A stretch of DNA of 64,000 nt from the NCBI GenBank assembly GCA_003132665.1, contig PKYN01000009.1, positions 1 to 64,000 of the forward strand, given 5' to 3'. Numbering within the stretch: the stretch's first letter is position 1; every line of letters begins with the position of its first letter. Source of the DNA: Actinomycetota bacterium. GTDB lineage: Bacteria; Actinomycetota; Thermoleophilia; Gaiellales; Gaiellaceae. The position numbers were made by a program, and so were the translations under genes. Shown here in pieces: positions 8,968-20,490 of this stretch. A model generated the notes under the pieces. It ran no database searches. It had not been told where the DNA came from and saw only the letters and a list, made by a program, of their open reading frames with translations.

Positions 8968-9570
8968 TCAGGCGGTAGGCCAGCCGGTGCTCTGTGGGCT
9001 CAGATCGAGACTTCCGCCGTCTACGCAATCGGCGGAGAGGCTGTAGTCGGTGGACATGCGCGGCTGCGAGACGGCGAGGAAGTGGGCGGCCACGGCACCT
9101 GCCTCGGCGGGTGGAGAGCCGAGGCGACGTGCGACCAGCGCCAGCGTCTGGACCGCGTAGCACTGAGCCGCGCTTTCGCTTTGGATGCCACGCAGGTGCT
9201 GGGACTCATGGCTAAGCACGAGCGCCGCATAGACCGCTCGTTCGACCTTCTCGGAGCAGAACGCGGTGCTGAAGACGCAGCTGAAATCGGCGCGCTTGCG
9301 GGTTGCGCCATAGGAAGAAAGATCGTGGCAGACGGATGTCTCGAGGTGGGTCGTGCTGCTTGGCTTGCCGTTTGCGTCGAACATCACCGATCCTCCGTTG
9401 CCTCTGATGTCGAGGAGCCCGCGCAGGAAGCCCGGACAATCGACGCTCACCTGCCGGCCGGCGACCTCGCTTGCCACCCCGCTCAGCCTGTGATCCAGGC
9501 TCAGCTCGCGCCGGGCTTCCCAGACCACGAGGGTCAGGACGATGAGGGCCAGTGCCACCAGCACGCGCAC
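8968..9570 (-). CDS. Membrane-anchored protein with an HExxH-like motif, function unknown
   Basis: I do not recognise the family. The 200-residue protein has an N-terminal signal-anchor (VLVALALIVLTLVVWEARR) followed by an extracytoplasmic part with paired cysteines. LSHESQHLRG matches HExxH, the zinc-binding signature of many metallopeptidases, and a following AAQCYAVQTLALVARRLG helix resembles the second helix of small zincin-like domains. A third metal ligand cannot be assigned with confidence. GTG 9570 is the start used; GTG 9564 is close behind. The gene is divergent from a secreted hydrolase gene. Confidence 0.6.
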   Translation of the reverse strand: MRVLVALALIVLTLVVWEARRELSLDHRLSGVASEVAGRQVSVDCPGFLRGLLDIRGNGGSVMFDANGKPSSTTHLETSVCHDLSSYGATRKRADFSCVFSTAFCSEKVERAVYAALVLSHESQHLRGIQSESAAQCYAVQTLALVARRLGSPPAEAGAVAAHFLAVSQPRMSTDYSLSADCVDGGSLDLSPQSTGWPTA

Positions 9571-9648
9571 GGTTCCAGCTTCGGCACCGGGGCTTTACCC
9601 CTTAAGCGGCGTGGAGTCGCGGCGCCGGAGCAGGTATCGTCTCAAGTC

Positions 9649-11637
9649 GTGTTGTCAAAGAACGGCTCCGACTGTGGGGAAAGGGCAGGAGTCTGCCCTC
9701 GGCTTCGCGGTCGGGGACGCTCGAGGCGCGCCGGCCTCGCCGCCCTTTTAGCGCTCGGCGTCGCTCTCGTCTCGCTCGCTTTGCCGGCGCCCGCGTTGGC
9801 AGTGCCGATTGGTTTCACGCCCTGTACGAGCGCGGCCGCGGCCGGGTTCTTCTGCGGCCAGGTGGTCGTCCCCGTGGATCGCAGTGGTCTCGCCGTTCCC
9901 ACGACTACGACGATTTCGCTGCCGGTGATGTGGCGACCGGCGCTGTTCGCCGATAGCGACGGGACGGTCTTCGCGCTCGCCGGAGGACCGGGGCAGGCGG
10001 CCACTCCCTTCGCGGCCCAGTTCGCGACGGCGCTCGCGCCCGCGCTCCGGACACGCGACCTGATCGTCTTCGATCAACGAGGGACCGGCGTCGGAGCTCT
10101 CAAGTGTCCCGGAGCCGCCGCAGCCGTGAGTTTCCCGCAATTCATTCAGCAGTGCGCCGCCGAGCTTGGCCCGGCGCGCTCCTACTACACGAGCAAGGAC
10201 TCGGCCCTGGACATGGACGCCATTCGCGCGGCGGTGGGCGTCGAAAAGGTGACCGTCTACGGCGTCTCCTACGGCACCTACGTGGCCCAGCTCTACGCCA
10301 GGCTCTTTCCCGCGCACACAGCGGCGCTCGTGCTCGACTCGGTCGTCGCTTCGCCGGGGGTGGACGCCTTCTTGCGCCCGAACTTCACCTCGATCTCCAG
10401 CGTGCTGGCCGCGAATTGCTCGCAGCACCAGTGTCGTGGCATCACCCGTACGCCTCTCAACGACCTCAAGCGGCTGACCGCCCGCGCCCGGGCCAAGGGC
10501 GTGCTGTCGCTGCGGTACGTGGACAAGGCGGGAAAGGTGCGCGACGTGGGGGCGACCCAGGCCGATCTCTTCTACTTCATGGTCGAGGTGTTCAGTTTCG
10601 ACGCCGCCGTGCGCTCTCGCCTGCCGGGCGCGATTCGCTCGGCTCTGGCCGGCGATCCGTACCCGCTGGGGCGCTTGTTTGCGCCGTCGCCGGGAGCGGC
10701 CTCGAACGCGCAGGCGTCGAGCGACACGCTCTACCTGGCTACAAGGTGTACCGAGGAAAGCTTCCCCTGGTTGCCGACAGACAGCGTCACAACGCGCAAG
10801 ACCAAGGCGATGAGCGCCCTCAGTGCGATTGCGGCGACCACTTTCGATCCCTTCACGCCGGGGACGTCCCTCACGCTTTCGGATATCAGCTTTTGCGTCT
10901 ACTGGCCCACGCCGACGGTGCCCGTCGATCCCACCGTGACGGCTCCCCCGCCGAACATCCCGGTGCTCATTCTGAGCGGCCAGGAAGACAATGTGACGCC
11001 CGCCGTCGAGGGGAAGGAAGTGGCCACGCTGTTTCCACAGGCCAAGCGTGTCGGCATTCCCTTCACGGGGCACAGCGTCATCTCCGACGTCTGGCCGAAT
11101 GCCACCACCTGCGTTGCACGATCGATCGCGAGCTTCTTCGGCGGCGGCGCGGTCGCCTCGTGTCCGTACGTGACCCCCTTCTTCAAGCCGGTGAAGCAGG
11201 ATCCCGTCTCGCTGGCCGCGGTCAAGCGGGTGAAGCTGGCCGGGATTCGCGGGCGGACCGTGGGAGCCGTTCTCGGGACGCTCAGCGACGTGACCATGAC
11301 CGAGCTTTCGGGTACGGGGCCGACCGCAGGACTGCGTGGTGGCTTCTTCAAGGGCTCGGTCGGGAACTTGCAGCTGAAGAAGGTCGTCTACGTTCCCGGC
11401 GTTGTCGTGAGCGGAAGGTTGAGTCTCCTCAGCGGGCTGGCCAAGGTGACCGTGAGCGGCCAGGGATCTCGCGGCACGCTCACCATTCATCGCCTCAAGA
11501 AGTTCACCACCGTCAAGGGAACGCTCGACGGGCAGCGGCTGAGCATCAAGACGCGTACCTCCCCGAACGACGCCAACGTGGTTACGCAACTACCCGGGTT
11601 GATTGGGCTGAATCTCGCCCCGCGCCCGCTTTCCTGA
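9649..11637 (+). CDS. Secreted alpha/beta hydrolase of the TAP-like (tripeptidyl-aminopeptidase) type
   Basis: Probable exported peptidase or esterase. GTG 9649 is chosen because TATCGT lies eight bases upstream, fitting a leaderless start, and because a signal peptide (LAALLALGVALVSLALPAPALA) follows. Upstream in-frame starts would overlap the opposite-strand gene. The catalytic elements are the nucleophile elbow YGVSYGTYV (Ser207), an acid in SGQEDNVTPA and the histidine in FTGHSVISD, plus LAGGPGQ and FDQRGTG. After the TAP-like C-terminal domain there is about 130 residues of extra beta-rich sequence I cannot assign. The protein is 662 residues. Confidence 0.8.
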   Translation: MLSKNGSDCGERAGVCPRLRGRGRSRRAGLAALLALGVALVSLALPAPALAVPIGFTPCTSAAAAGFFCGQVVVPVDRSGLAVPTTTTISLPVMWRPALFADSDGTVFALAGGPGQAATPFAAQFATALAPALRTRDLIVFDQRGTGVGALKCPGAAAAVSFPQFIQQCAAELGPARSYYTSKDSALDMDAIRAAVGVEKVTVYGVSYGTYVAQLYARLFPAHTAALVLDSVVASPGVDAFLRPNFTSISSVLAANCSQHQCRGITRTPLNDLKRLTARARAKGVLSLRYVDKAGKVRDVGATQADLFYFMVEVFSFDAAVRSRLPGAIRSALAGDPYPLGRLFAPSPGAASNAQASSDTLYLATRCTEESFPWLPTDSVTTRKTKAMSALSAIAATTFDPFTPGTSLTLSDISFCVYWPTPTVPVDPTVTAPPPNIPVLILSGQEDNVTPAVEGKEVATLFPQAKRVGIPFTGHSVISDVWPNATTCVARSIASFFGGGAVASCPYVTPFFKPVKQDPVSLAAVKRVKLAGIRGRTVGAVLGTLSDVTMTELSGTGPTAGLRGGFFKGSVGNLQLKKVVYVPGVVVSGRLSLLSGLAKVTVSGQGSRGTLTIHRLKKFTTVKGTLDGQRLSIKTRTSPNDANVVTQLPGLIGLNLAPRPLS

Positions 11638-11725
11638 GCGCCCCCCCTCCAGACGAAACCCTCGACGGCCTGACCACGCTTTGGCTCGCTCTGGGCGGAT
11701 TTTCCGGGAGAAGTAGGCTATCCGC

Positions 11726-11848
11726 GTGAAGATTTCCATCACCCTTGCGGCGAGACTGCTCGACTCGAGTGAAGGTGAGCGCCTGCTCGGGGCTCGCTCG
11801 CCCGGGGCATTCGGAGTGCGCGCGCCCGAGTTCGGGGGAGAGAAATGA
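11726..11848 (+). CDS. Small ORF (40 aa) translationally coupled to the GNAT gene
   Basis: GTG 11726 opens a 40-codon reading frame. Its TGA (11846-11848) overlaps the ATG of the next gene as ATGA. TAGGCT sits exactly six bases before the GTG, the same spacing seen at several other likely leaderless starts in this window. The peptide (starts VKISITLAARLLDSSEG) has no recognised domain and no membrane helix. It may be a real microprotein or a leader peptide whose translation couples to the acetyltransferase gene. It could also be chance, hence the moderate confidence. Confidence 0.45.
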   Translation: MKISITLAARLLDSSEGERLLGARSPGAFGVRAPEFGGEK

Positions 11849-12660
11849 GTGAGAACGAGCGCCGGCGCGTAGTTCAGTTCCTGCGGGCGCTCGACGAAGC
11901 GATCTGCGAACGGCGAGAGACGTTTCCCGGTGGGGCGGCGACGCTCTCGGATAACGAGCTGCCGGCCATCCTGAACATGAACCTGCTCAGGGTCGAGTCG
12001 ATGCCCGATCGTCTCTCGCTCCAGGAGCTCGAGTCGGAGGCGGAGCGGATTGCGGGCGAGACCGAGAGGCTGCAGGGCCGGCTCGCCTTTCGACGCGTGA
12101 TCACCTACGACGAGGAGATCGGCGCCAGGCTCGCGCTCGGCTTTGAGCAGCTCGAGCACTGGCAAGCCGAGCGCGTCGTCCTGATGGCTCAACACGGTCG
12201 GCCCGACCGCGTTGCCGACGCGGGCTTTGTGAGAGAAGTCGCGATCGACGAGCTCGAGCCTGCGAGAAAGCGTCACCTGCTCGATCGCTCCGGCGGCAAC
12301 GAGGAGCTGGTTCGCCAGGAGCTCGTGGTCCCCCGCAGGCTCGCCGCGGCCGGTGAGATGCGCTTCTTCGCGGCCTTCGTCGAGGGCGAGATTCGCTCCT
12401 TTTGCGAGCTGTACAGCGACGACAGCGGTGTCGCCGTCGTCCGCTCGGTTGCGACGCTGAAGTCTCACCGGCGCGCCGGCCTGGCGCGGGCAACGGTCTT
12501 GCACGCCGTTCGTCGCAGCCAGGCGCTCGGTTACGAGCTCACCTTCTTGCGGGCCGTCCACGACGACTGGCCCAAGAACCTCTACGGCGAGCTGGGATTC
12601 GACGCTATCGGGATGATCTATCGCTTCGCGGGTCGGCCGCTCGGCGAGTCGTCGACCTGA
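11845..12660 (+). CDS. GNAT-family acetyltransferase-like protein
   Basis: The C-terminal third (about residues 165-270) has the GNAT layout. AAFVEGEIRSFCELYSD is followed by VRSVATLKSHRRAGLARATV, where RRAGLA matches the acetyl-CoA pyrophosphate-binding R/Q-x-x-G-x-G/A loop. LYGELGFDAIG is the usual last strand-helix. The N-terminal 160 residues are a charged helical region without a clear match, possibly a second degenerate GNAT half (ARLALGFEQLEHWQAERVVLM resembles one). The start ATG 11845 follows GGGGGAGAG. Substrate unknown. Confidence 0.75.
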   Translation: MSENERRRVVQFLRALDEAICERRETFPGGAATLSDNELPAILNMNLLRVESMPDRLSLQELESEAERIAGETERLQGRLAFRRVITYDEEIGARLALGFEQLEHWQAERVVLMAQHGRPDRVADAGFVREVAIDELEPARKRHLLDRSGGNEELVRQELVVPRRLAAAGEMRFFAAFVEGEIRSFCELYSDDSGVAVVRSVATLKSHRRAGLARATVLHAVRRSQALGYELTFLRAVHDDWPKNLYGELGFDAIGMIYRFAGRPLGESST

Positions 12661-12663
12661 TGG

Positions 12664-13041
12664 CTACACGGGGCCGTGTGGCCAGCTGACCGCGGAGCGC
12701 CGGATCAGCATGACGCAGGCCCCGATCAGGCCCAACGTCGCAGCGGCCAGCGAGATGCCGACGAGGTTGCCGAGGAACAGTGCGAGCGTCGGAGCTCCCA
12801 CGAGAACGGCTATTCCGATCAGAGCCAGGACGTTGACGCCGGTGGCCCTCTTGAGCAGGAGCACCAGCGCGAGCAAAAGGAAGAGTGCAGGCGGGATCAG
12901 GAGCGTTCCCGCGTAGAAGATCTGCTCGTTTCGGCCGCCGCCCGTGGGGCGGTGGACGAAGCCGTAGAAGGCCGCGAAAGCGACGATCGCTGCCACAGCG
13001 AGCGCGAGAGTGAGGGCTCCGAGACGACGCACCGCAACCAT
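12664..13041 (-). CDS. Small integral membrane protein, unknown function
   Basis: This is a 125-residue protein with about four hydrophobic segments, beginning LGALTLALAVAAIVAFAAFY and ending GLIGACVMLI, then a short tail. ATG 13041 is chosen because the membrane segments start right after it; the frame is open further upstream but that part is arginine-rich and unlike a protein. No ribosome-binding site is obvious. It lies between the convergent GNAT gene and an APH-type kinase gene on its own strand. No family recognised. Confidence 0.55.
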   Translation of the reverse strand: MVAVRRLGALTLALAVAAIVAFAAFYGFVHRPTGGGRNEQIFYAGTLLIPPALFLLLALVLLLKRATGVNVLALIGIAVLVGAPTLALFLGNLVGISLAAATLGLIGACVMLIRRSAVSWPHGPV

Positions 13042-13129
13042 TCTGAGACATTCGTCACGAGCTTGCAGGAAGACCCGTGCGGTTCGGCTCCTCGGCTCTC
13101 GCAGTTTCGACGGATAATGCCTCCGAGCT

Positions 13130-14005
13130 TCAGGGGCCGGCGCGGTTTGCTCGCTCTTCTCGCAGAAGCTCGAGCCAGCGATCGCGCCAGAGAGCACTCT
13201 CTGGAATCGTCGCCGCGCCGAGGGCGTGCCAGGCGGTCACATAGACGCCGCGCAGGTCGACCATCAGCTCGAGCAGGTCGGCATTCGGTGCCCGTCCGTA
13301 AGCCGCGATGGCTTCGCGCCAAGGGAGATCTTGCCCGAGCTTTCTGGCAGCGGTTTGGAGGGCTGCCAGATCCCATTCAATCGGGCCGAGGCAGCCATCC
13401 TCGAGATCGATCCAGATGGTTCCGCGAGCGCTTTCCATGATGTTGTAGAAATGGGCGTCGCCGTGCAGCGGGCGCTCGTCGAGTCTTTCGGGGAGCAGGG
13501 AAGCCAGGCGAGATCTCTCCTCGTCCAGTAGCGCCAGATCCGTTGCTTGAAGAAGCCGTCGCGCTGCGATCTGCTCGAGCAGCGACTCGAGCTCGCGCAG
13601 CGGCCTGAAGGGCGGCAAGAAGCGCATGCGTTCGGGATCGAGATCATGGATACGACGCAGAGAGCGCCCGGCCGCCTTCGCGTCGGGCGGTCGCGAGTCG
13701 GTCTGCTCCAGCTCCCAGAAGGAGACGACTACGCCGTTTCGTAGGTGCGGCCCGGCTGGAATCAGGGCGCTCGGGCGAATCGCGGCGATGCCGGCTTGCG
13801 CAAGCTCGGCGGCGAATGCGATCTCGACTCGAGCATTCTCGAGCGGATCGCGAATTTCCGCGACCGCCAAGGGGATGCGGGCGACGATCGGGTGCGGAGG
13901 CAATCCGAGCAGCAGGTTGAAGCCTTCGTTGAGAACGAAGGGCCGCTCGCAGCGAGCTCCGTGCTCTTGCGCCAACTCGAGCGCGGTCGCGACCTCGCGT
14001 CTCAC
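13130..14005 (-). CDS. Phosphotransferase of the APH / choline-kinase-like family
   Basis: The 291-residue protein carries the family's catalytic loop LHGDAHFYNIM and the metal-binding IDLEDGCLGPIEWDLA. The N-terminal lobe is degenerate at the nucleotide-binding loop (LNEGFNLLLGL). GTG 14005 overlaps the lysA stop (GTGA), so the two are translationally coupled. The family phosphorylates aminoglycosides, choline, sugars or unknown small molecules. A resistance role should not be assumed, because the neighbours are housekeeping genes. Confidence 0.75.
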   Translation of the reverse strand: MRREVATALELAQEHGARCERPFVLNEGFNLLLGLPPHPIVARIPLAVAEIRDPLENARVEIAFAAELAQAGIAAIRPSALIPAGPHLRNGVVVSFWELEQTDSRPPDAKAAGRSLRRIHDLDPERMRFLPPFRPLRELESLLEQIAARRLLQATDLALLDEERSRLASLLPERLDERPLHGDAHFYNIMESARGTIWIDLEDGCLGPIEWDLAALQTAARKLGQDLPWREAIAAYGRAPNADLLELMVDLRGVYVTAWHALGAATIPESALWRDRWLELLREERANRAGP

Positions 14006-15273
14006 GGGGCGTCGAGGCCGAGGATCTCTTCGAGCGTCTCGCGGCGGCGGATCAGACGCGCCTGGCCGTCCGCGACGAGCAGCGCGGCCGGTCTTGTCAG
14101 GACGTTGTAGTTGGAAGCCATGCTGAGCGTGTAGGCGCCGGTGTCGGGAATGGCCAGCAGGTCGCCGCGCTGCGGATGGGGCAGAGCGATTCGCCTGACC
14201 AGCACATCGCCGGCCTCGCAATGCTTGCCGCAGATCGTGTAGGAACGATCGCTGGGCTCGGTGGCGCGGTTGGCGAGCAAGGCCTCGTAGCGGGCGCCGT
14301 AGAAGAGTGGGCGGGGATTGTCGGAGTAGCCGCCGTCGACCGCCACCCAGGGCGGGCCCTCGGCGGGCTCCTTGACGACGCCGACCGTGTAGAGGGTGAA
14401 GCCGGCTTCACCGACGAGCGAGCGGCCGGGCTCGAGGATGAGCCCCGGGCGAGGTAGGCCGTGCGCTGCGAAGTCGCGTGCCAGCCGCGCCTCGACGTCG
14501 CCGATCCACTCGGCGATCGAGGGCGCCGGCTCGTCTTCGGTGTAGCGGATGCCGAGCCCGCCGCCCACGTCCACCACCGCCGGCGCCCAGGCCAGCTCGG
14601 TGCGGCAGACGGCGACGAAGCCGGCCAGCCAGTCGAGCAGCATGCGTGGTGCGGCCAGATCGAGCAGCTGCGAGCCGAGGTGGATGTGCAGTCCGGCCAT
14701 CTCGATTCCGAGCGACGTTCCCAGGCGCACGGCCTCGATCGTCTGCTCCGGCGTCAGGCCGAACTTGGAGCCGCGGTGAGCGGTCTGGATCGCCTCGTGC
14801 GTGTCGACCTCGATGCCGGGCGTGACTCGCACGAGCGCCCGCTTGATGCCGGCCGCCGCCGCTCGCTCGACCTCGTCCGGGGCGTCCAGGACGAGATAGA
14901 GAACGTCTGCCTCGGCCGCCGCGCGCAGCTCTTCGTCGCTTTTGTTGTTGCCGTGGACGACGATCTTCTCGCCGCCGATTCCCGCCCTGCGGGCGACCTC
15001 GAGCTCGCCAAGCGTGGAGACGTCCGCGCCCACGCCTTCCTCGGCGAGGAGGCGCAGCACGGCACGGTTGGGGAAGGCCTTGGAACCGAAGACGACGAGC
15101 GCGTTCGGCGCCGCGTCACGGTAGGCGCGTGCCCGCGCTCTGAGCGTCTGCTCGCAGTAGACGATGAGCGGCGTGCCGAACTCGCGCGCCAGCTCGGAGG
15201 CGCGCAGGCCGCCGACTTCCAGCTCGCCCTGCTCGATGCGCGCGCTGTCGGGAAAGAGATCGAGAACGGACAC
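14002..15273 (-). CDS. lysA: Diaminopimelate decarboxylase LysA
   Basis: PLP-dependent last step of lysine synthesis (meso-diaminopimelate to lysine). PLP lysine motif is VVFGSKAFPN (family YAxKAN). Other motifs are GVGADVSTLGELEVA, HGNNKSDEEL, KFGLTPEQ, LHIHLGSQ, VDVGGGLGI, EPGRSLVG, AVDGGYSDNPRP and the active-site CEAGDVL. The 423-residue length is normal. GTG 15273 is supported by TAAGCT six bases upstream (complement of 15280-15285), consistent with a leaderless transcript. It overlaps the downstream kinase gene by four bases. Confidence 0.95.
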   Translation of the reverse strand: MSVLDLFPDSARIEQGELEVGGLRASELAREFGTPLIVYCEQTLRARARAYRDAAPNALVVFGSKAFPNRAVLRLLAEEGVGADVSTLGELEVARRAGIGGEKIVVHGNNKSDEELRAAAEADVLYLVLDAPDEVERAAAAGIKRALVRVTPGIEVDTHEAIQTAHRGSKFGLTPEQTIEAVRLGTSLGIEMAGLHIHLGSQLLDLAAPRMLLDWLAGFVAVCRTELAWAPAVVDVGGGLGIRYTEDEPAPSIAEWIGDVEARLARDFAAHGLPRPGLILEPGRSLVGEAGFTLYTVGVVKEPAEGPPWVAVDGGYSDNPRPLFYGARYEALLANRATEPSDRSYTICGKHCEAGDVLVRRIALPHPQRGDLLAIPDTGAYTLSMASNYNVLTRPAALLVADGQARLIRRRETLEEILGLDAP

Positions 15274-15343
15274 CCCGCGAGCTTAGCGGCCGGACGCCGC
15301 GGACCGGACGAGATTGCTTCGTCTAGGCTCCTCCGCAGAGAGG

Positions 15344-15775
15344 ATGGACGCGAAAGTGACGGGGAGCGAAATAGTTCCGGCGGGCTGCCTGTGCGGAGGC
15401 GTGCGCATGGAGCTGACCCCACCCTTCCTGGCCGCCAGCTGTTGTCACTGCGAGCATTGCCGCAAGCACTCGGGCAACTTCGGCTCGATGGCGATGGAGG
15501 TGCCGAGGGAGCAGATGAAGATCCTCTCCGGCGACGATTTGTTCGCGAGCTGGCGACCGGCTCCCGGCCTGGCGATCAGGTTCTTTTGCCGTCGCTGCGG
15601 TTCGAGCCTCTACGGCATGAACGAGCCGGAGAGCGAGACGGTCTGGGTGCGCATGGGAGTGCTCGACGCCGATCCCGGCCTGCGCCCGTCGCGCCACACC
15701 TGGGTCGATTCGGCGCCGACCTGGCTCCCCATCCCCGAGGATGGGCTACCGCGCTACGGCCAGCGGCCTTCCTAG
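15344..15775 (+). CDS. GFA (CENP-V type) zinc-binding family protein
   Basis: The 143-residue protein contains the GFA-family cysteine pattern: GCLCGGVR, SCCHCEHCRKHSG and FFCRRCGSSLYG, which bind structural and catalytic zinc. The family includes glutathione-dependent formaldehyde-activating enzymes, but most members have unknown activity. ATG 15344 is preferred over an upstream in-frame start. TAGGCT (15324-15329) is a candidate -10, giving a very short leader with GAGAGG next to the ATG. Confidence 0.8.
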   Translation: MDAKVTGSEIVPAGCLCGGVRMELTPPFLAASCCHCEHCRKHSGNFGSMAMEVPREQMKILSGDDLFASWRPAPGLAIRFFCRRCGSSLYGMNEPESETVWVRMGVLDADPGLRPSRHTWVDSAPTWLPIPEDGLPRYGQRPS

Positions 15776-15866
15776 CGGCGCCCGCTTCGAGAAGCCCTGT
15801 TCACGCGCGTACGCCCGGGAGCTGAGGTAGCTTTCTAGAGCTTTGACCGACGACTCCGGCGAAAAG

Positions 15867-18335
<2,469 letters not shown>

Positions 18336-18377
18336 TACTCGCCGGCTTTTCCCCGCAGGCCCGCAGTCAGAACGTGG

Positions 18378-19379
18378 CTAGCTCGCAGCTCCGCTCGACT
18401 CGCGGATGACGAGCTCGGCGGAGACGACTGATGTCGGCGGCGGTTCGTCTGGACTCTCGAGCATGCGTAGGATCGCTTCGGCGGCGGCCGTCCCCATGCC
18501 GGTGGCATCCTGGCGTACGGTTGTCAGGCTCGGTTTCATGCCGGCGGCGAAGGGAGCGTCGTCGAAGCCGGTGACGGCGATGTCGTCGGGGATGCGGAGG
18601 CCGGTCTCCGTAATCGCCACCATCGCTCCGATCGCCATGATGTCGCTGGCGCAGGTGATGGCGTCGGGGCGCTCGGGCAGGGCCAGCAGGCGCTTCGCGG
18701 CCTCGTAGGAGCTGTGGTGGTAGTAGTCGCCATCCTCGACGTACTCGGCCGGCGCCGGCAGCCCGAGCCGGTCGAGCTCGGAGCGGTATCCAAACAGGCG
18801 ATCGGGCCCCGGGCGGGTGTTCTGGAGGCCGCAGATGTGAGCTATTCGCTTCCGGCCTGTGTCGTGCAGGTGACTGACCGCGCTCGCCATCGCGGCGACA
18901 TTGTCCGACATCACGTAACCGGCTCTACGCCCGATCGGATCCAGGTCTATAAAGATCGCCGGGACATCCGAGCTCAGGATCGTCTCCACCTCGGGGTCGT
19001 CCCAGCCCAACCCCCAGACGATCAGGGCGTCGGCTCCGCGCTCGATCGTGCGCTCGAGCGCCGCCGCTCGCGTCGGATCGCCTCGCCTGACCGGGCGGTT
19101 TCCGCACAGAATCAGGTCGCAGCCGGCGCTGACCAGACGGCCGCGAATACCCCTGAAGGCCGGCCCGAAGAAGGGGTGGTCGAGTTCGGCCACCTCCCAA
19201 CTCGCCGTTACGAGTCCCACCAGGTAGCGTCCCGCGACTCGCTCGTGCGCCGGTCTGTCGGCCATGCCGTCGGTACGCGAGCGCAGGGCTTCGGCGTCGG
19301 CCATGCTGGCGTCGAGCTCTGCGTAGACGCGTGCAGGAGAGAGATAGCCTTCGGTATCCGGCGCCTCTTCAGGCGACAT
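18378..19379 (-). CDS. LacI-type effector-domain protein lacking the DNA-binding HTH (copy 3 of 3)
   Basis: From about residue 48 on, this is a complete LacI/GalR periplasmic-binding-like sensor fold: VGLVTASWEVAELDHPFFG, ERGADALIVWGLG, GRKRIAHICGLQN, DAITCASDIMAIGAM, IPDDIAVTGFDDAPFA and SLTTVRQDATGMG. The N-terminal LacI helix-turn-helix is absent. In its place is a short acidic tail and one helix (YLSPARVYAELDASMADAEA). The same plan is found in the two genes upstream. ATG 19379 has GGGGAGGGG before it and aligns with the sibling starts. DNA binding is therefore unlikely for the protein alone; it may sense a sugar-like ligand and act on a partner. Confidence 0.8.
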   Translation of the reverse strand: MSPEEAPDTEGYLSPARVYAELDASMADAEALRSRTDGMADRPAHERVAGRYLVGLVTASWEVAELDHPFFGPAFRGIRGRLVSAGCDLILCGNRPVRRGDPTRAAALERTIERGADALIVWGLGWDDPEVETILSSDVPAIFIDLDPIGRRAGYVMSDNVAAMASAVSHLHDTGRKRIAHICGLQNTRPGPDRLFGYRSELDRLGLPAPAEYVEDGDYYHHSSYEAAKRLLALPERPDAITCASDIMAIGAMVAITETGLRIPDDIAVTGFDDAPFAAGMKPSLTTVRQDATGMGTAAAEAILRMLESPDEPPPTSVVSAELVIRESSGAAS

Positions 19380-19465
19380 CCACGGCCCCTCCCCGGAGAT
19401 TCACCTGCACGGGAACACACCTTACGCCGAAGCAACGGCGGTAGTCGGGGAACGGCGCCATCGGT

Positions 19466-20467
19466 CTAGGTCGCCGGCCCGCTCGATTCGCGTACGACCA
19501 GCTCGGTCTCGATCAGCACCACCGGCGGAGAACTCTCGGGATCGTCGAGCATGCGCAAGACCGCCTCGGCGGCCGCGGTGCCCATACCCAGCGCGTCCTG
19601 GCGCATAGTCGTCAGCGCCGGCATCACGGTCGCGGCGTAATCGGCGTCGTCGAATCCCGTCACCGCGATGTCGCCGGGAACGCGGAGCCCGGCCTGCTCG
19701 ATCGCGGCCATCGCACCGACCGCCATCGAGTCGCTTGCGCAAGCGATCGCGTCGGGTGGCTCGTCCAGTTCAAGCAGACGCTTTGCCGTGTCGAAGCCGC
19801 TGTCGTGGAAGAAGTCGCCCTCGACGACATACTCCGCCGGCGCCGGCAGACCGAGTCGCTCGATCTCGGAGCGGTAGCCGAGCAGGCGATCGGTTCCGGG
19901 GCGAGTGTTGTAGTGACCGCTGATATGGGCGATTCGCCGCCGCCCGGTCTCGTAGAGGTGATTGACGATCGTCGTCATCGCCTCGACGTTGGCCGACATC
20001 ACGCTGCCGGCGCGCTCGCCGAGCACGTCGTTGTCGACAAAGATGACCGGTAGGCCGCTGCTCAGGATCGGCTCGCATTCCGGGTCTCCGAAGGCGACAC
20101 CCCAGGCGATGATCCCATCCACTCCGCGCTCGATTGTCTGCATCGCGGCGGCTCTGCGCAGGTTCTCGTCGGCACCGAGTGGTCGCGTTGCGCAGAGAAG
20201 CACGTCGCAGTCGTTCGCGGTCATCCGGCCGCGAATACCGAGCAGCATCTTCTCGAAAACCGGGTGCAGCAGGTCGGGAATCGGGAGGAGACAGGAGATG
20301 AGGCCGATCAGGTAGCGCTCGTGAGAAGGATCGCGCGTCGATCGCTCGGCCATCGCTTCGGTGCGGGTTTTTAGCTCGAGCGCCTCGTTGGCCTGTTCGC
20401 GCAGCGCCGCAAACATGCTCGAGGGCGAGAGCCGCCCCGATTCCGCAGGATCGTGTTGATCGTTCAT
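19466..20467 (-). CDS. LacI-type effector-domain protein lacking the DNA-binding HTH (copy 2 of 3)
   Basis: Paralogue of both neighbours, with the same LacI C-terminal sensor fold: IGLISCLLPIPDLLHPVFE, ERGVDGIIAWGVA, GRRRIAHISGHYN, DAIACASDSMAVGAM, VPGDIAVTGFDDADYA and TMRQDALGMG. The N-terminus again has only a LSPSSMFAALREQ helix. ATG 20467 makes all three paralogues start the same 13 residues before their SP[AS] motif. An upstream ATG at 20494 overlaps the preceding stop as ATGA, so coupling is also possible. The last part is the conserved LVVRESSGPA tail. Likely operon with copies 1 and 3. Confidence 0.8.
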   Translation of the reverse strand: MNDQHDPAESGRLSPSSMFAALREQANEALELKTRTEAMAERSTRDPSHERYLIGLISCLLPIPDLLHPVFEKMLLGIRGRMTANDCDVLLCATRPLGADENLRRAAAMQTIERGVDGIIAWGVAFGDPECEPILSSGLPVIFVDNDVLGERAGSVMSANVEAMTTIVNHLYETGRRRIAHISGHYNTRPGTDRLLGYRSEIERLGLPAPAEYVVEGDFFHDSGFDTAKRLLELDEPPDAIACASDSMAVGAMAAIEQAGLRVPGDIAVTGFDDADYAATVMPALTTMRQDALGMGTAAAEAVLRMLDDPESSPPVVLIETELVVRESSGPAT

Positions 20468-20490
20468 GAGATTCGCTTCTGGTCTCACAA

